24,223 nt of DNA from a virus: positions 1 to 24,223 of IMG/VR virus record IMGVR_UViG_3300009168_000109; one strand, written 5' to 3'. Below the pieces are notes generated by a model that saw nothing but the letters and a program-made list of their open reading frames with translations, was not told where the DNA came from and did not search any database. A program made the position numbers and the translations under genes. The stretch's first letter is position 1. The number at the start of each line of letters is the position of its first letter. This document shows positions 1-7,835 of this stretch, one piece after another.

Positions 1-46
1 GCCCCACGCGATCCGCTGCAGGTTACGCCGCGGGGGGGGTTGATCC

Positions 47-517
47 ATGCCGGGTCCGAAGCCGATCCCGACGGCGTTAAAGGTGCTTCGCGGCAACCCC
101 GGCCAGCGTCGCCTGCCGGAGGGGGAACCGCAGTTGCCGGTCGCGGCCGCGTCGGCCGCGCCGCCCGAGGAGCTCGCCGGCGATCCGATCGCGCTCGCGG
201 AGTGGCAGCGCCTCGAGCCGCTCCTGCGCGGCGCCCGGGTGTTGACCGAGGGCGACCGGGCCGCGCTCCTGGCGCTGTGTCAGCAGTGGTCACAGTATCG
301 CGGCGCCCAGGCGCGCGTGCTGGCCGAAGGGCGGCTGGTGAAGGCCGGCCCGCGGAGTACGGCGCTCGTGCAGAATCCCCACCTGCCGATCGCGAATAAG
401 GCGCTCCTGTTGTGCCTGCGCCTGTGGACCGATCTCGGCCTGACGCCGGCGGCGCGCACCCGCGTCACCGCGGCGCGTGAATCGTCGGCCGACGAGCTCG
501 ACGCCTTCCTGCAGTGA
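47..517 (+). CDS. terS: Terminase small subunit, P27 family
   Basis: This 156-residue protein probably recognises phage DNA and hands it to the large terminase for packaging into proheads. The N-terminus MPGPKPIPTALKVLRGNPG is the hallmark opening of P27-type small terminases. The central helical part (LAEWQRLEPLL, then LTEGDRAALLALCQQW) and the later NPHLPIANKAL segment also match that family, and the length is usual. The ATG at 47 is preceded by a G-rich run that may act as ribosome binding site. The stop codon overlaps the GTG start of the large terminase, so the two are translationally coupled. Family assignment is from recognised motifs; the DNA site it binds is not known. Confidence 0.93.
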   Translation: MPGPKPIPTALKVLRGNPGQRRLPEGEPQLPVAAASAAPPEELAGDPIALAEWQRLEPLLRGARVLTEGDRAALLALCQQWSQYRGAQARVLAEGRLVKAGPRSTALVQNPHLPIANKALLLCLRLWTDLGLTPAARTRVTAARESSADELDAFLQ

Positions 518-2217
518 GTCCCGGCCCGCGCGTGTCGCGCACGATCGCCAAGGCGCGATCGCGCGCGCTGCGTGACGGGTGGGCGCCGCGCTGGGTCCGC
601 ACCGAAGCCGACGCCCAGGCGGTGCTCGACCACGGCTGCTATTTCGACCAGGCGGCGACCGCGCGCTTCCTGAACTTCGCCGCGACGTTCTGTCGGCATT
701 CGAAAGGCGAATGGGCGCGGCAACCCTTTGTGGCGATGCGCTGGCAGCGGGAGCAGTGGTTTGGGCCGCTCTTCGGCTGGAAGCGCGCCGACGGCACGCG
801 CCGCTATCGCCGCGGCGGCGTGTGGATTCCGAAAAAGAACGGCAAGACCAGCTGCGCCTCGGTGATTGCGCTGTACCTGCTGGTCGGCGATCGCGAGCCC
901 GGCGCCGAGGTCTACAGCGCGGCGAACGATCGCGATCAGGCCGGGCTGATCTATCGCGAAATGGCAGCGATGGTGCGCCAGTCGCCGGCGCTCGCCTCCC
1001 GGCTGCATCCGATCGACTCGCGCAAAACCATCGCCTATGAACGCATGGCGGCGTTCTATAAAGCGCTGTCGGCCGACGTGCCGACGAAGGAAGGGATCAA
1101 CGCGCACGGCGTGATCGTCGACGAGCTGCACGCGCTGCAGGTGCGCGAGCTGTGGTCGACGCTCGCCTATGCCGGCGCGGCGCGGCGTCAGCCGCTGTTG
1201 CTCTCGATCTCGACGGCCGGCGTCTACGATCCGGCGTCGATCGGGTGGGAGCAGTACCAGTACGCGAAGCACGTGCTCGACGGCACGCGCGAGGACTGGT
1301 CGTTTTTCGCCCTGGTCTACGAGGCGCCGCCCAAGGCGAACTGGCGCAGCCCGAAGGTGTGGCGCGCCGCGAATCCGGCCTACGGCGTGACCGTCCGAGA
1401 GGATCAATTCGAGGAACACGCGCGCGAGGCGTCGGATTCGCTCGACAAACAAAACGATTTCCAGCGCTATCGCCTCAACATCTGGCCGCAGCAGGCGCTG
1501 CGCTCGATCGATCTGCGCGTGTGGGACGAGAACCATAAGCACCCACTGCCGCCGCCGGCGGCCGACGCGGCGCCGGCCCGCCAGTGGTACGGCGGGCTCG
1601 ACCTCGGCGGGACGTCGGATCTCTCCGCGTGGGTACGTGTCAGTACGTGCCCCCACGATCCCGAGGCCGTCGACGTGCGCTGCCGCTTCTGGCTGCCCGA
1701 GGCGCTGCTCGGCCCGGACTCCCGCCACCGTAACAAGACGCTCTACCAGCAATGGGCCGACCAGGGCCTGCTGACACTCACGCCGGGCAACGTCGCCGAC
1801 GAGCCGGCGATCCAGGCGGCGATCCTCGCCGACGCCCAGGCCGTCAACCTGGTGGCGGGGCGCATCGATCAACTGTTCCAGGGCCTGCGCCTGGCCACTG
1901 ACCTGACGGCCGAGGGGATCGTGATGGCGCCGATGGGCCAGGGCTTCGCGGCGATGGCGGCACCGACCAAGAAATTCTTCGACCTGGTGCAGGCGCGGCG
2001 CTTCCACCACGGCGGGCACCCGGTGCTGCGGTGGATGGCCGATAATGTCGTTACGCGCAGCGACCCGGCGGGCAATCGGAAGGTCGACAAGGCGCGGTCA
2101 CCGCAGAAAATTGACGGCATCGTGGCGGCGATCATGGCGATCGCCGGCTGGATCACGGTCGATGATGCGCCGACCTATCAGGTGGTGATCATCGGCGGCC
2201 CGGGAGCGCATCCATGA
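514..2217 (+). CDS. terL: Terminase large subunit (HK97-type packaging ATPase/nuclease)
   Basis: This 567-residue packaging motor cuts concatemeric or circular phage DNA and pumps it into the prohead. The ATPase domain shows a Walker A-like loop GVWIPKKNGKT near residues 100-112 and a Walker B GVIVDELHA near 199-207. The nuclease domain starts near residue 357 with GGLDLGGTSDLSAW, where the first Asp is a likely metal ligand, and continues to the C-terminal KARSPQKIDGIVAAIMA segment. The length fits the HK97-type terminase family. A GTG start at 514 overlaps the stop of the small subunit, and the 3' end overlaps the next ATG. Assignment is firm; catalytic residues are read from motif positions only. 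Confidence 0.96.
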   Translation: MSPGPRVSRTIAKARSRALRDGWAPRWVRTEADAQAVLDHGCYFDQAATARFLNFAATFCRHSKGEWARQPFVAMRWQREQWFGPLFGWKRADGTRRYRRGGVWIPKKNGKTSCASVIALYLLVGDREPGAEVYSAANDRDQAGLIYREMAAMVRQSPALASRLHPIDSRKTIAYERMAAFYKALSADVPTKEGINAHGVIVDELHALQVRELWSTLAYAGAARRQPLLLSISTAGVYDPASIGWEQYQYAKHVLDGTREDWSFFALVYEAPPKANWRSPKVWRAANPAYGVTVREDQFEEHAREASDSLDKQNDFQRYRLNIWPQQALRSIDLRVWDENHKHPLPPPAADAAPARQWYGGLDLGGTSDLSAWVRVSTCPHDPEAVDVRCRFWLPEALLGPDSRHRNKTLYQQWADQGLLTLTPGNVADEPAIQAAILADAQAVNLVAGRIDQLFQGLRLATDLTAEGIVMAPMGQGFAAMAAPTKKFFDLVQARRFHHGGHPVLRWMADNVVTRSDPAGNRKVDKARSPQKIDGIVAAIMAIAGWITVDDAPTYQVVIIGGPGAHP

Positions 2218-2399
2218 GCGACCAGCCCACCGCCGGAAGCAAGCGCGGGCGCCCGCGGGCCGCCGTGCCAGGCATCACCGTCAGCACCTGGCTGCGCACG
2301 ACCGAGTACGATCGCCTCCTGCGCCAGGCGCAGCGCCGGGACGAAAGCCTATCGGCGATGCTGCGCCGCCTCCTCATCAAACGCCGCGCCCGCCGGTAA
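2214..2399 (+). CDS. Small ribbon-helix-helix DNA-binding protein
   Basis: This 61-residue basic protein has the layout of a CopG/Arc-like ribbon-helix-helix domain. A possible DNA-contacting strand, GITVSTWLRTTEYDRLL, is followed by two helices (RLLRQAQRRDESLSAMLRRLL) and a very basic tail. The first 20 residues carry a GSKRGRPR stretch like an AT-hook. Its start overlaps the terminase stop by ATGA. It sits between the terminase and capsid genes, where some phages carry a small regulator. What it regulates cannot be seen; the gap after it (2400-2453) contains the only AT-rich patch nearby and could hold its operator, which is an inference. Confidence 0.75.
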   Translation: MSDQPTAGSKRGRPRAAVPGITVSTWLRTTEYDRLLRQAQRRDESLSAMLRRLLIKRRARR

Positions 2400-2453
2400 T
2401 TTCTCACTAGTACAAATTTGGCGCCGGTCGATCGCGCGTAGGCTTGACGGCCG
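2400..2453. promoter_or_regulatory. AT-rich gap ahead of the capsid gene
   Basis: This 54-bp gap follows the ribbon-helix-helix gene and contains an AT-rich patch with ACTAGT and AAATTT, both palindromic, in an otherwise very GC-rich stretch of tightly overlapping genes. It may contain a promoter or an operator for the upstream-encoded DNA-binding protein, or increase capsid expression. No convincing -35/-10 pair is visible and the Shine-Dalgarno before the capsid ATG is weak. Confidence 0.3.
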
Positions 2454-4385
2454 ATGTCCGACCGCACGCGCTACGACATCCGCGAGCTCACGATCAAGTC
2501 GTTCGAGGAAGAGCCCCAGGCGCCCATGCGCCTGCGCGGCGTCGCCTCGACGCCCACCGAGGATCGCCACGGCGACATCATCGAGCCCGGCGGCGCGACC
2601 TTCCCGGTCGAGATGCCGCTGCTCCTGCATCACCAGCACCACGATCCGGTCGGCACGGCGCGGCTGCGCCACGTCGGCGGCGTGCTCGAGTTCGACGCGG
2701 AGCTGCCCTATGTGACCACGCCCGGGACGGTGAAAACGAAGGTCGACCAGGCGCGCGACTCCATTCGGCACAAGCTGATTCGCGGCGTGTCGATTGGCTT
2801 TCGCCCGCGGGGCGCGCCCGACGACGTCATCGAACGGCGCAAGGGCGGCGGGCTGCGCTTTCTCAAAACCGAGATCCTCGAGCTCTCCCTTGTCACGGTG
2901 CCGGCGAATTCGGACGCGAGCTTTGCGGTCCTGAAGCAGCTGGACACCGGCTACCAGGCCGCGGCGGGCCGCTCACCTTTGCCCGGCGATACGGGCCCTT
3001 TGCGATCCGTAGGTACCATGACCACCGAGACCCTCAACGAATCGATCCGCGCGTACGAGACGAGCCTGGCGGCCAAGCAGGCGCAAATTGACGGCCTCCT
3101 CAATACCGCGAAGGACGCCGGCCGCACGCTCGACGCGACCGAGCGCGAGCGCTGCGACACCTTGCAGAGTGAATCCGACGGCATCATCGACACGATCAGC
3201 CGCTTCCGCGCCCGCGAGAAAAGCGCGCTGCTCCTGGCCACCCCGGTCCCGGCCACGGCGAACGGCCGCCCCGCGGCGGTCGCGGCGATCAGTGTCAGGC
3301 CCAACCAAGCGCCGGGCGCCACGTTCACGCGCGCGATGATGGCGCAGATCGCCTGCTACGGGAAGAACATCGACGTCGCGCAGTATGCCGCGCAGCGCTG
3401 GCCGGACGCCCCCGACGTGGCGCTCTACGTCAAGGCGGCGGTGGCCCCGGGCACCAGCACCGCGGCGGGCTGGGCGGCGGAACTCGTTGGCGCCACGACG
3501 GAATTTATCGCGCTGATGTGGCCGAAGACCGCCATCGGACAGATCCAGGGGATGCTCAAGGTGCCGTGGGGCATCAAGGTTCCGGCGCAAACCGGCGGCG
3601 GCACCTACAACTGGGTGGGGGAAGGCAAGCCGAAGCCCGTCACCGCGCTCGCCTTCACGTCGCAAATCCTGCCGATCGCGAAGGTCGCCGGGATCATCGT
3701 GATGAGCAAGGAGCTCGTGATGTCGTCGTCGCCCTCCGCCGAGGAGCTGGCCCGCGACAGCATGATCAAAGGGATCACCAAGTTCGTCGATCAGCAGTTC
3801 ATCGATCCGACGGTGGCCGCGGTGGCGAATGTCAATCCCGCGAGCATCACCAACGGCGTCACGCCGATCGCGAGCGTGGGGCCGCTCAGTGACATCGTCG
3901 CGATCGCGAACGCGTTCACGGCCGCGGGGGTACCGCTCGAGGGGCTCACCTACATCATGTCGCCCAACAATGCGCTGGTGCTCTCCTTCCAGCGCGAGAG
4001 CACCGGCGCGCTGCGCTTCCCGGGGATGAGTGCGGATGGCGGCAGCGTGAGCGGCCTCAAGATCGTGACCAGTGCCGCCGCGGGGAACAACGTGATCGGC
4101 CTGATCCCGCAGCTGATTCTCTACAACGATGAGGGCGGGATCACCGTCGACGTCAGCCAGGAAGCCTCGCTCCAGATGGACAGTGCCCCGGCGAGTCCCG
4201 CCGATGCGACGACCGTGTTCGTGTCGCTGTGGCAGAACAACTTCATCGGGCTGCGCGCCGAGTGGTTCATTTCGTGGCTGAAGGCGAACGCGAACGCCGT
4301 CAAGTACGTGAACAACGCCGGCTACACGATCCCGGCGCCGACCGGCCTCGAGGCGACGACGGCCGGCAACGGCAAGACGAAGTAA
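2454..4385 (+). CDS. Fused prohead protease and major capsid protein (HK97 fold)
   Basis: This single 643-residue frame joins two proteins that are separate genes in HK97. Residues 1 to about 165 are an HK97 gp4-like prohead protease: MRLRGVASTPTEDRHGDIIEP, the His cluster LLLHHQHHDPVG (H62 is the best catalytic candidate) and ELSLVTVPANSDA with the probable nucleophile near S145. A linker follows, then a helical, likely coiled-coil segment at about 189-260 resembling the delta/scaffold domain. The HK97-fold capsid starts near residue 275 (WAAELVGATTEFIALMWPKT, later EASLQMDSAPASPADATTVFVSLWQNN). An in-frame ATG at 3018 (M189) could yield the capsid part alone, but has no clear ribosome binding site. 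The protease would release itself and trim the delta segment during maturation. Confidence 0.93.
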   Translation: MSDRTRYDIRELTIKSFEEEPQAPMRLRGVASTPTEDRHGDIIEPGGATFPVEMPLLLHHQHHDPVGTARLRHVGGVLEFDAELPYVTTPGTVKTKVDQARDSIRHKLIRGVSIGFRPRGAPDDVIERRKGGGLRFLKTEILELSLVTVPANSDASFAVLKQLDTGYQAAAGRSPLPGDTGPLRSVGTMTTETLNESIRAYETSLAAKQAQIDGLLNTAKDAGRTLDATERERCDTLQSESDGIIDTISRFRAREKSALLLATPVPATANGRPAAVAAISVRPNQAPGATFTRAMMAQIACYGKNIDVAQYAAQRWPDAPDVALYVKAAVAPGTSTAAGWAAELVGATTEFIALMWPKTAIGQIQGMLKVPWGIKVPAQTGGGTYNWVGEGKPKPVTALAFTSQILPIAKVAGIIVMSKELVMSSSPSAEELARDSMIKGITKFVDQQFIDPTVAAVANVNPASITNGVTPIASVGPLSDIVAIANAFTAAGVPLEGLTYIMSPNNALVLSFQRESTGALRFPGMSADGGSVSGLKIVTSAAAGNNVIGLIPQLILYNDEGGITVDVSQEASLQMDSAPASPADATTVFVSLWQNNFIGLRAEWFISWLKANANAVKYVNNAGYTIPAPTGLEATTAGNGKTK

Positions 4386-4388
4386 GCG

Positions 4389-5732
4389 ATGCGGCTGCCA
4401 GGCGGGTACTCCCTGACGCTCGCACGCACGCCGGCCCCCGTCCTCTCGTCTTCGCCGAGAGGCGACGGGTGGATCCCGGTGGTGCGCGAGCCGTTCACGG
4501 GCGCCTGGCAGCGCAACCTCGAGATCACCAACGACACGGCGCTGAGCTATGCGCCGGTCTTCGCCTGCGTCGATCTGCTCTCGAGCGACTGCGCGAAGCT
4601 GCGCTGGCGCCTGGTCGAATACGACCGCGGCGTGTGGCTCGAGACCGACAACACCGCCTACTCCCCGCTGCTGCGCACGCCCAATCGCTACCAGGTGCCG
4701 CTGCAGTTTGTGCAGCAGTGGATGGTCAGCAAACTCATGCACGGCAACACCTACGTGCTGAAGCAGCGCGATCAGCGCGGGGTGGTCAACGCGCTCTACG
4801 TGCTCGACCCGACGCGCGTGCAGCCGCTGATCGCCACTGATGGCGCCGTGTATTACCAGCTGCAGCGGGACGACCTGGCGGGCCTCCCCGAGGTCATCCC
4901 CGAGGCGATCCCGGCCCGCGAGATCATCCACGACCGGATGATGTGCCCGTTTCACCCGCTCTGCGGCGTGTCGCCGATCTTTGCCGCCGCGCTGCCCGCC
5001 CTGCAGGGCCTGTCGATCGCCCGCAACAGCGAAGCGTTCTTTCGCAACGGGAGTTCACCGGGCGGGATTCTGCTGGCGCCCGGGAAGATCAGCGACGAGA
5101 CGGCGACGCGGCTCAAGGAGTACTGGACGACGAACTTCAGCGGCGCCAACGTCGGCAAAGTAGCCGTGCTCGGCGACAACCTGAAGTATGAAGCGCTCTC
5201 AGTGAACGCCGTCGATGCGCAGCTGATCGATCAGCTGAAGTACACCGGCGAGATGATCTGCGCGGTGTACCACGTGCCCGCCTACATGGCCGGCATCGGG
5301 CCGCCGCCGCCGTACGCGAATGTTGAGCCGCTCCTGCAGTTGTATTACTCGCAGGGGCTGCAGCGGCTGCTGGTGAGTGCGGAGCAGGTGATGGACGAGG
5401 GCCTCGAGTTCAACCGCTCCACGCTCGGCACCGAGTTCGACATCGACGATCTGATCTGGATGAACGCCGAGACGCGCACGAAGGCCGCGCACGACGCGGT
5501 CGCCTCGGGCGCGATGTCGCCCGACGAAGCGCGCCGCAAGTACTACAGCCTGCCGCCAGTGCCGGGCGGGGATACGCCGTATCTGCAGCAGCAGTACTAC
5601 TCGCTGAAGGCGCTGGCCGCGCGCGACGCCGATGATCCGTTTGCGAAGCCGGCGCCGCCGCCGGCGTCTCCGGATCCGGAGGATCTCGACGCGGCCGCGG
5701 CGGAGTTCGGGTCTCTCTTGAGGGCTGCCTGA
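4389..5732 (+). CDS. Portal protein, HK97 family
   Basis: This 447-residue protein should form the dodecameric ring at one head vertex, through which DNA passes. Family features include REPFTGAWQRN near residue 36, APVFACVDLLSSDCAKLRWRL, the HGNTYVLKQRD strand, FFRNGSSPGGILLAPG and the late CAVYHVPAYMAG segment followed by the EFDIDDLIWMNAETR region. The C-terminal tail is acidic, alanine- and proline-rich, as is common. The ATG at 4389 lies 3 nt after the capsid stop. A strong hairpin in the first 30 codons may limit its translation, which would suit the low portal-to-capsid ratio. Confidence 0.95.
   Translation: MRLPGGYSLTLARTPAPVLSSSPRGDGWIPVVREPFTGAWQRNLEITNDTALSYAPVFACVDLLSSDCAKLRWRLVEYDRGVWLETDNTAYSPLLRTPNRYQVPLQFVQQWMVSKLMHGNTYVLKQRDQRGVVNALYVLDPTRVQPLIATDGAVYYQLQRDDLAGLPEVIPEAIPAREIIHDRMMCPFHPLCGVSPIFAAALPALQGLSIARNSEAFFRNGSSPGGILLAPGKISDETATRLKEYWTTNFSGANVGKVAVLGDNLKYEALSVNAVDAQLIDQLKYTGEMICAVYHVPAYMAGIGPPPPYANVEPLLQLYYSQGLQRLLVSAEQVMDEGLEFNRSTLGTEFDIDDLIWMNAETRTKAAHDAVASGAMSPDEARRKYYSLPPVPGGDTPYLQQQYYSLKALAARDADDPFAKPAPPPASPDPEDLDAAAAEFGSLLRAA
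4437..4469. repeat. Strong hairpin in the 5' end of the portal gene
   Basis: CCCGTC and CTCTCG on the left pair with CGAGAG and GACGGG on the right around a 7-nt loop, with only a 2-nt bulge, giving about 12 base pairs. It lies roughly 50 nt after the portal start codon. It encodes an ordinary serine/proline-rich stretch, so the symmetry is not explained by obvious protein constraint. It could slow translation between capsid and portal or mark an RNA processing site; neither can be shown here. Confidence 0.5.
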
Positions 5733-5733
5733 C

Positions 5734-6321
5734 ATGACACGCGACGACCTCTCGGCGATTGTCCGCGCCCTGGCGCCCATGCTGCGCGAGTATGTGGCCG
5801 AGCAGACCGCGCCCCTGCGTGAGACGATCACGCGCGTCGCCGCGCTGGAAACTGACCGCCCGGCTCTGGCTGAAGTGCCGGTTCTGCACGACCGGCTCAC
5901 GCGGCTCGAGGCCAGCGCGGCGGCCGCACTCGCGGACGTGTCGCTCATCGGCGCGCTGCGCGAGCGTGTGGCGGTGGTCGAGGCGCGCGCCCCGCTCGCC
6001 GGCCCGCCCGGGCCGCCCGGGGCCGAGGGCCTCGGCTTCGGGGATCTTCAAGCCGACTACGACGGCGAGCGCACGGTGACCCTCAAGGCGGTGCGCGGCG
6101 ACCAGGTCAAGACGCTCACCACGCTCGTGCTCCCGATCGATCTCTATCGCGACGTCTACGTGCCGGGGAAGAGCTACCAGGTCGGCGATCGCGTGACCTG
6201 GGAGGGATCGGAGTGGCGCTGCCGGGAAGCCGGGACGACCAAACCGCAGGACGGCGCGAAGGCCTGGAAGCTGGTGGTGAAGCGCGGGCGCGATGGCAAA
6301 GATGCGCGAGGGGCGGCGTAA
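5734..6321 (+). CDS. Head-module protein with coiled coil, collagen-like turn and carbohydrate-binding-like domain
   Basis: This 195-residue protein starts with a long helical, likely coiled-coil region (residues 1-88, repeated leucine/alanine heptads). A short collagen-like GPPGPPGAEG follows near residue 90. The beta-rich middle (FGDLQADYDGERTVTLKAVRGDQVKTLTTLVLP) leads into DVYVPGKSYQVGDRVTWEGSEWRCREAGTTKPQ near 147-180, which resembles CBM5/12 chitin-binding modules. Similar proteins occur beside portal genes in other phages, without firm function. It might decorate the head or neck and bind glycans; this is inferred from the fold-like pattern and location. The start lies 1 nt after the portal stop, and the stop overlaps the next ATG. 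Confidence 0.85.
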   Translation: MTRDDLSAIVRALAPMLREYVAEQTAPLRETITRVAALETDRPALAEVPVLHDRLTRLEASAAAALADVSLIGALRERVAVVEARAPLAGPPGPPGAEGLGFGDLQADYDGERTVTLKAVRGDQVKTLTTLVLPIDLYRDVYVPGKSYQVGDRVTWEGSEWRCREAGTTKPQDGAKAWKLVVKRGRDGKDARGAA

Positions 6322-6635
6322 TGGCGGTGCCGCTGCTCTCGCTCGCCGACGCGAAAGCGCACCTGAAGATCCCGCCGGCGGATACGCGGGACGATGCCGA
6401 TCTGACGGTGAAGATTCTGCAGGCCTCCGCGATCATCGTGGGCCTGCTCAAGTTACAAGCCGATCCGAGCTGGGACGCGCTCACGGTGCCGCCGCCCATC
6501 CAGTGGGCCGTGCAGCTGATGCTCGGCCACCTGTGGGCGAACCGCGGCGATGCCGCGGCCTCGGCCGGCGACGCGGAACTCTGGGAGGCGATCGATCGCG
6601 TGCTCATCCCGTATCGCGATCCGGCGCTGGCGTGA
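6321..6635 (+). CDS. Head-tail connector, HK97 gp6-like
   Basis: This 104-residue protein matches the short helical adaptor that binds the portal ring. Typical features are the opening LLSLADAKAHLKIPPADTRDDADL, a central ILQASAIIVGLL helix and the PIQWAVQLMLGHLWANR helix followed by a mostly helical end. Its ATG overlaps the preceding TAA (TAATG). Position directly after the portal region and before the head closure protein fits the standard order of HK97-type phages. Confidence 0.85.
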   Translation: MAVPLLSLADAKAHLKIPPADTRDDADLTVKILQASAIIVGLLKLQADPSWDALTVPPPIQWAVQLMLGHLWANRGDAAASAGDAELWEAIDRVLIPYRDPALA

Positions 6636-6638
6636 CGT

Positions 6639-6983
6639 ATGGCCCTGGGAGCCCTGCGACCGATCGGCGCCCGACGGCACTGGGTCCGCGTCTATACCGC
6701 GGGGCCGGTGCTCGGCGATGGCGACGGCGCGCCGGTGCCGGATCCGATCGATCACGGCGATTGGGCGGTGGAGATTCGGGCGGCCACGACCGCCGACCTC
6801 GAGCGCTACGCCGCCGGGACGATCGTCGCGGACGCCACGCACATCCTGATCGGGCGCTATCACCCCGACGTGAAGGCGACCAGCGCGCTCGTCTTTCGCG
6901 GGCGCACGTTCCAGGTGGCCGGCGTGCGGACGGTGCAGGAGCTCGACACGGAAACGATCGCGATCTGCCGGGAGGTCTTCTAG
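6639..6983 (+). CDS. Head closure / head-tail adaptor protein
   Basis: This 114-residue mostly beta protein fits the head-tail adaptor family (SPP1 gp16-like). It contains WVRVYTAGPVLGDGDG near the start, the long strand-rich centre and the ending DVKATSALVFRGRTFQVAGVRTVQELDTETIAICREV, which matches the conserved end of this family. It sits between the gp6-like connector and the tail completion protein, exactly where this component is expected. The start is 3 nt after the preceding stop. Confidence 0.8.
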   Translation: MALGALRPIGARRHWVRVYTAGPVLGDGDGAPVPDPIDHGDWAVEIRAATTADLERYAAGTIVADATHILIGRYHPDVKATSALVFRGRTFQVAGVRTVQELDTETIAICREVF

Positions 6984-6984
6984 C

Positions 6985-7404
6985 GTGGTGAAGTTCGAGT
7001 GGACCGGCCTCACCGAGCTGCGCGCGGCGATCGCGGCGCTGCCCGCCGAGCTCACCGGCGAGGCCGAGAAGATCGTGACCGGGCACGCCAATGCCGCCGG
7101 CGTCGCGATCCGCTCGGGCTATGGCTTCAAGACCGGCACCCTGCGCCGCGGCGTGACGGTCGAGGTCAAGGCAACGAAGACCCTCGCCGTCAATGCGCGC
7201 ATTGCGAGTACGGCGCCGCATGCGTGGATCTTCGAGAACGGCACCGAGGCGCGGAAAACGAAACACGGCTGGAATCGCGGCCGGATGGCGCCGGGCCGGG
7301 TGTTCATTCCGGCGATGATTCGCTATCGGCAGCGGCTCTATACCGATCTGGCGGCGCTGCTCGAGCGGCATGGGCTGCGGGTGACGATGGATGCCGCCGC
7401 CTGA
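6985..7404 (+). CDS. Tail completion protein, HK97 gp10-like
   Basis: This 139-residue protein matches the HK97 gp10-like family that joins head and tail. The N-terminal half is helical (LTELRAAIAALPAELTGEAEKIVTGHA). It is followed by the characteristic TGTLRRGVTVE strand, then TAPHAWIFENGTEARKT and PGRVFIPAMIRYRQRLYTDLAALL. The start is a GTG at 6985 immediately after the previous stop; a second GTG at 6988 is an equal possibility. The end overlaps the next gene by 14 nt. Confidence 0.85.
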   Translation: MVKFEWTGLTELRAAIAALPAELTGEAEKIVTGHANAAGVAIRSGYGFKTGTLRRGVTVEVKATKTLAVNARIASTAPHAWIFENGTEARKTKHGWNRGRMAPGRVFIPAMIRYRQRLYTDLAALLERHGLRVTMDAAA

Positions 7405-7825
7405 CTCGGGCGCGATTGACGTCGCCTTGCTGACGCTGCTGCAGACCGACGCGGCGCTCCTGGCAGCGATGCCCGACGGCGTGTGGTACGACGTGGCGCC
7501 GGCGGGGGCTGCGCGGTTTGTGATCGTGTCGCTCCTGCACGAGGCCGACGCGAGCGGCTTCGAGGGGCGGGCCTTCGAGGATGCGCTCTACCTGGTCAAG
7601 GCGGTGGCGCGCTCGACGGTGTCGACCGCCCACGCGGATGTGAAGGCGGCGGCGACGCGGATCGAGGCGCTGCTCGAGCGGCAGGTGCTCACGGTCGACG
7701 GCTACACGTCGCTGCTCATGGAGCGACGCGAGCGGGTACGGGTGACCGAGGTCGATGACGTCGATCAGGATTTGCGGTGGTATCACCGCGGCGGCCACTA
7801 CGCGGTGGTGATGAGTACTCAGTAA
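7391..7825 (+). CDS. Tail terminator-like protein
   Basis: This 144-residue protein is likely the ring that stops tail tube growth and binds the head. It resembles the DUF3168/gpU-like group by length and pattern: IDVALLTLLQTDAALLAAMPDGVWYDVAP, then FVIVSLLHEADASGFEGRAFEDALYLVKAVARS and a helix AHADVKAAATRIEALLE, ending with RWYHRGGHYAVVMSTQ. It overlaps the end of the gp10-like gene and lies directly before the tail tube gene, which supports the role. Function is inferred from family resemblance and order. Confidence 0.8.
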   Translation: MPPPDSGAIDVALLTLLQTDAALLAAMPDGVWYDVAPAGAARFVIVSLLHEADASGFEGRAFEDALYLVKAVARSTVSTAHADVKAAATRIEALLERQVLTVDGYTSLLMERRERVRVTEVDDVDQDLRWYHRGGHYAVVMSTQ

Positions 7826-7835
7826 GGGAGGCCCG

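Noticed and set aside
280-2019. Long minus-strand open frame opposite the terminases
   Set aside because: It is very rich in Arg, Ala, Gly and Val without any family motif, and it lies opposite a clear P27 small terminase and a large terminase with Walker motifs. It is a high-GC shadow.
2973-4955. 660-codon minus-strand open frame opposite the capsid and portal genes
   Set aside because: Arg/His/Asp-rich composition with no domain pattern. The other strand encodes recognisable capsid and portal proteins with usual starts.
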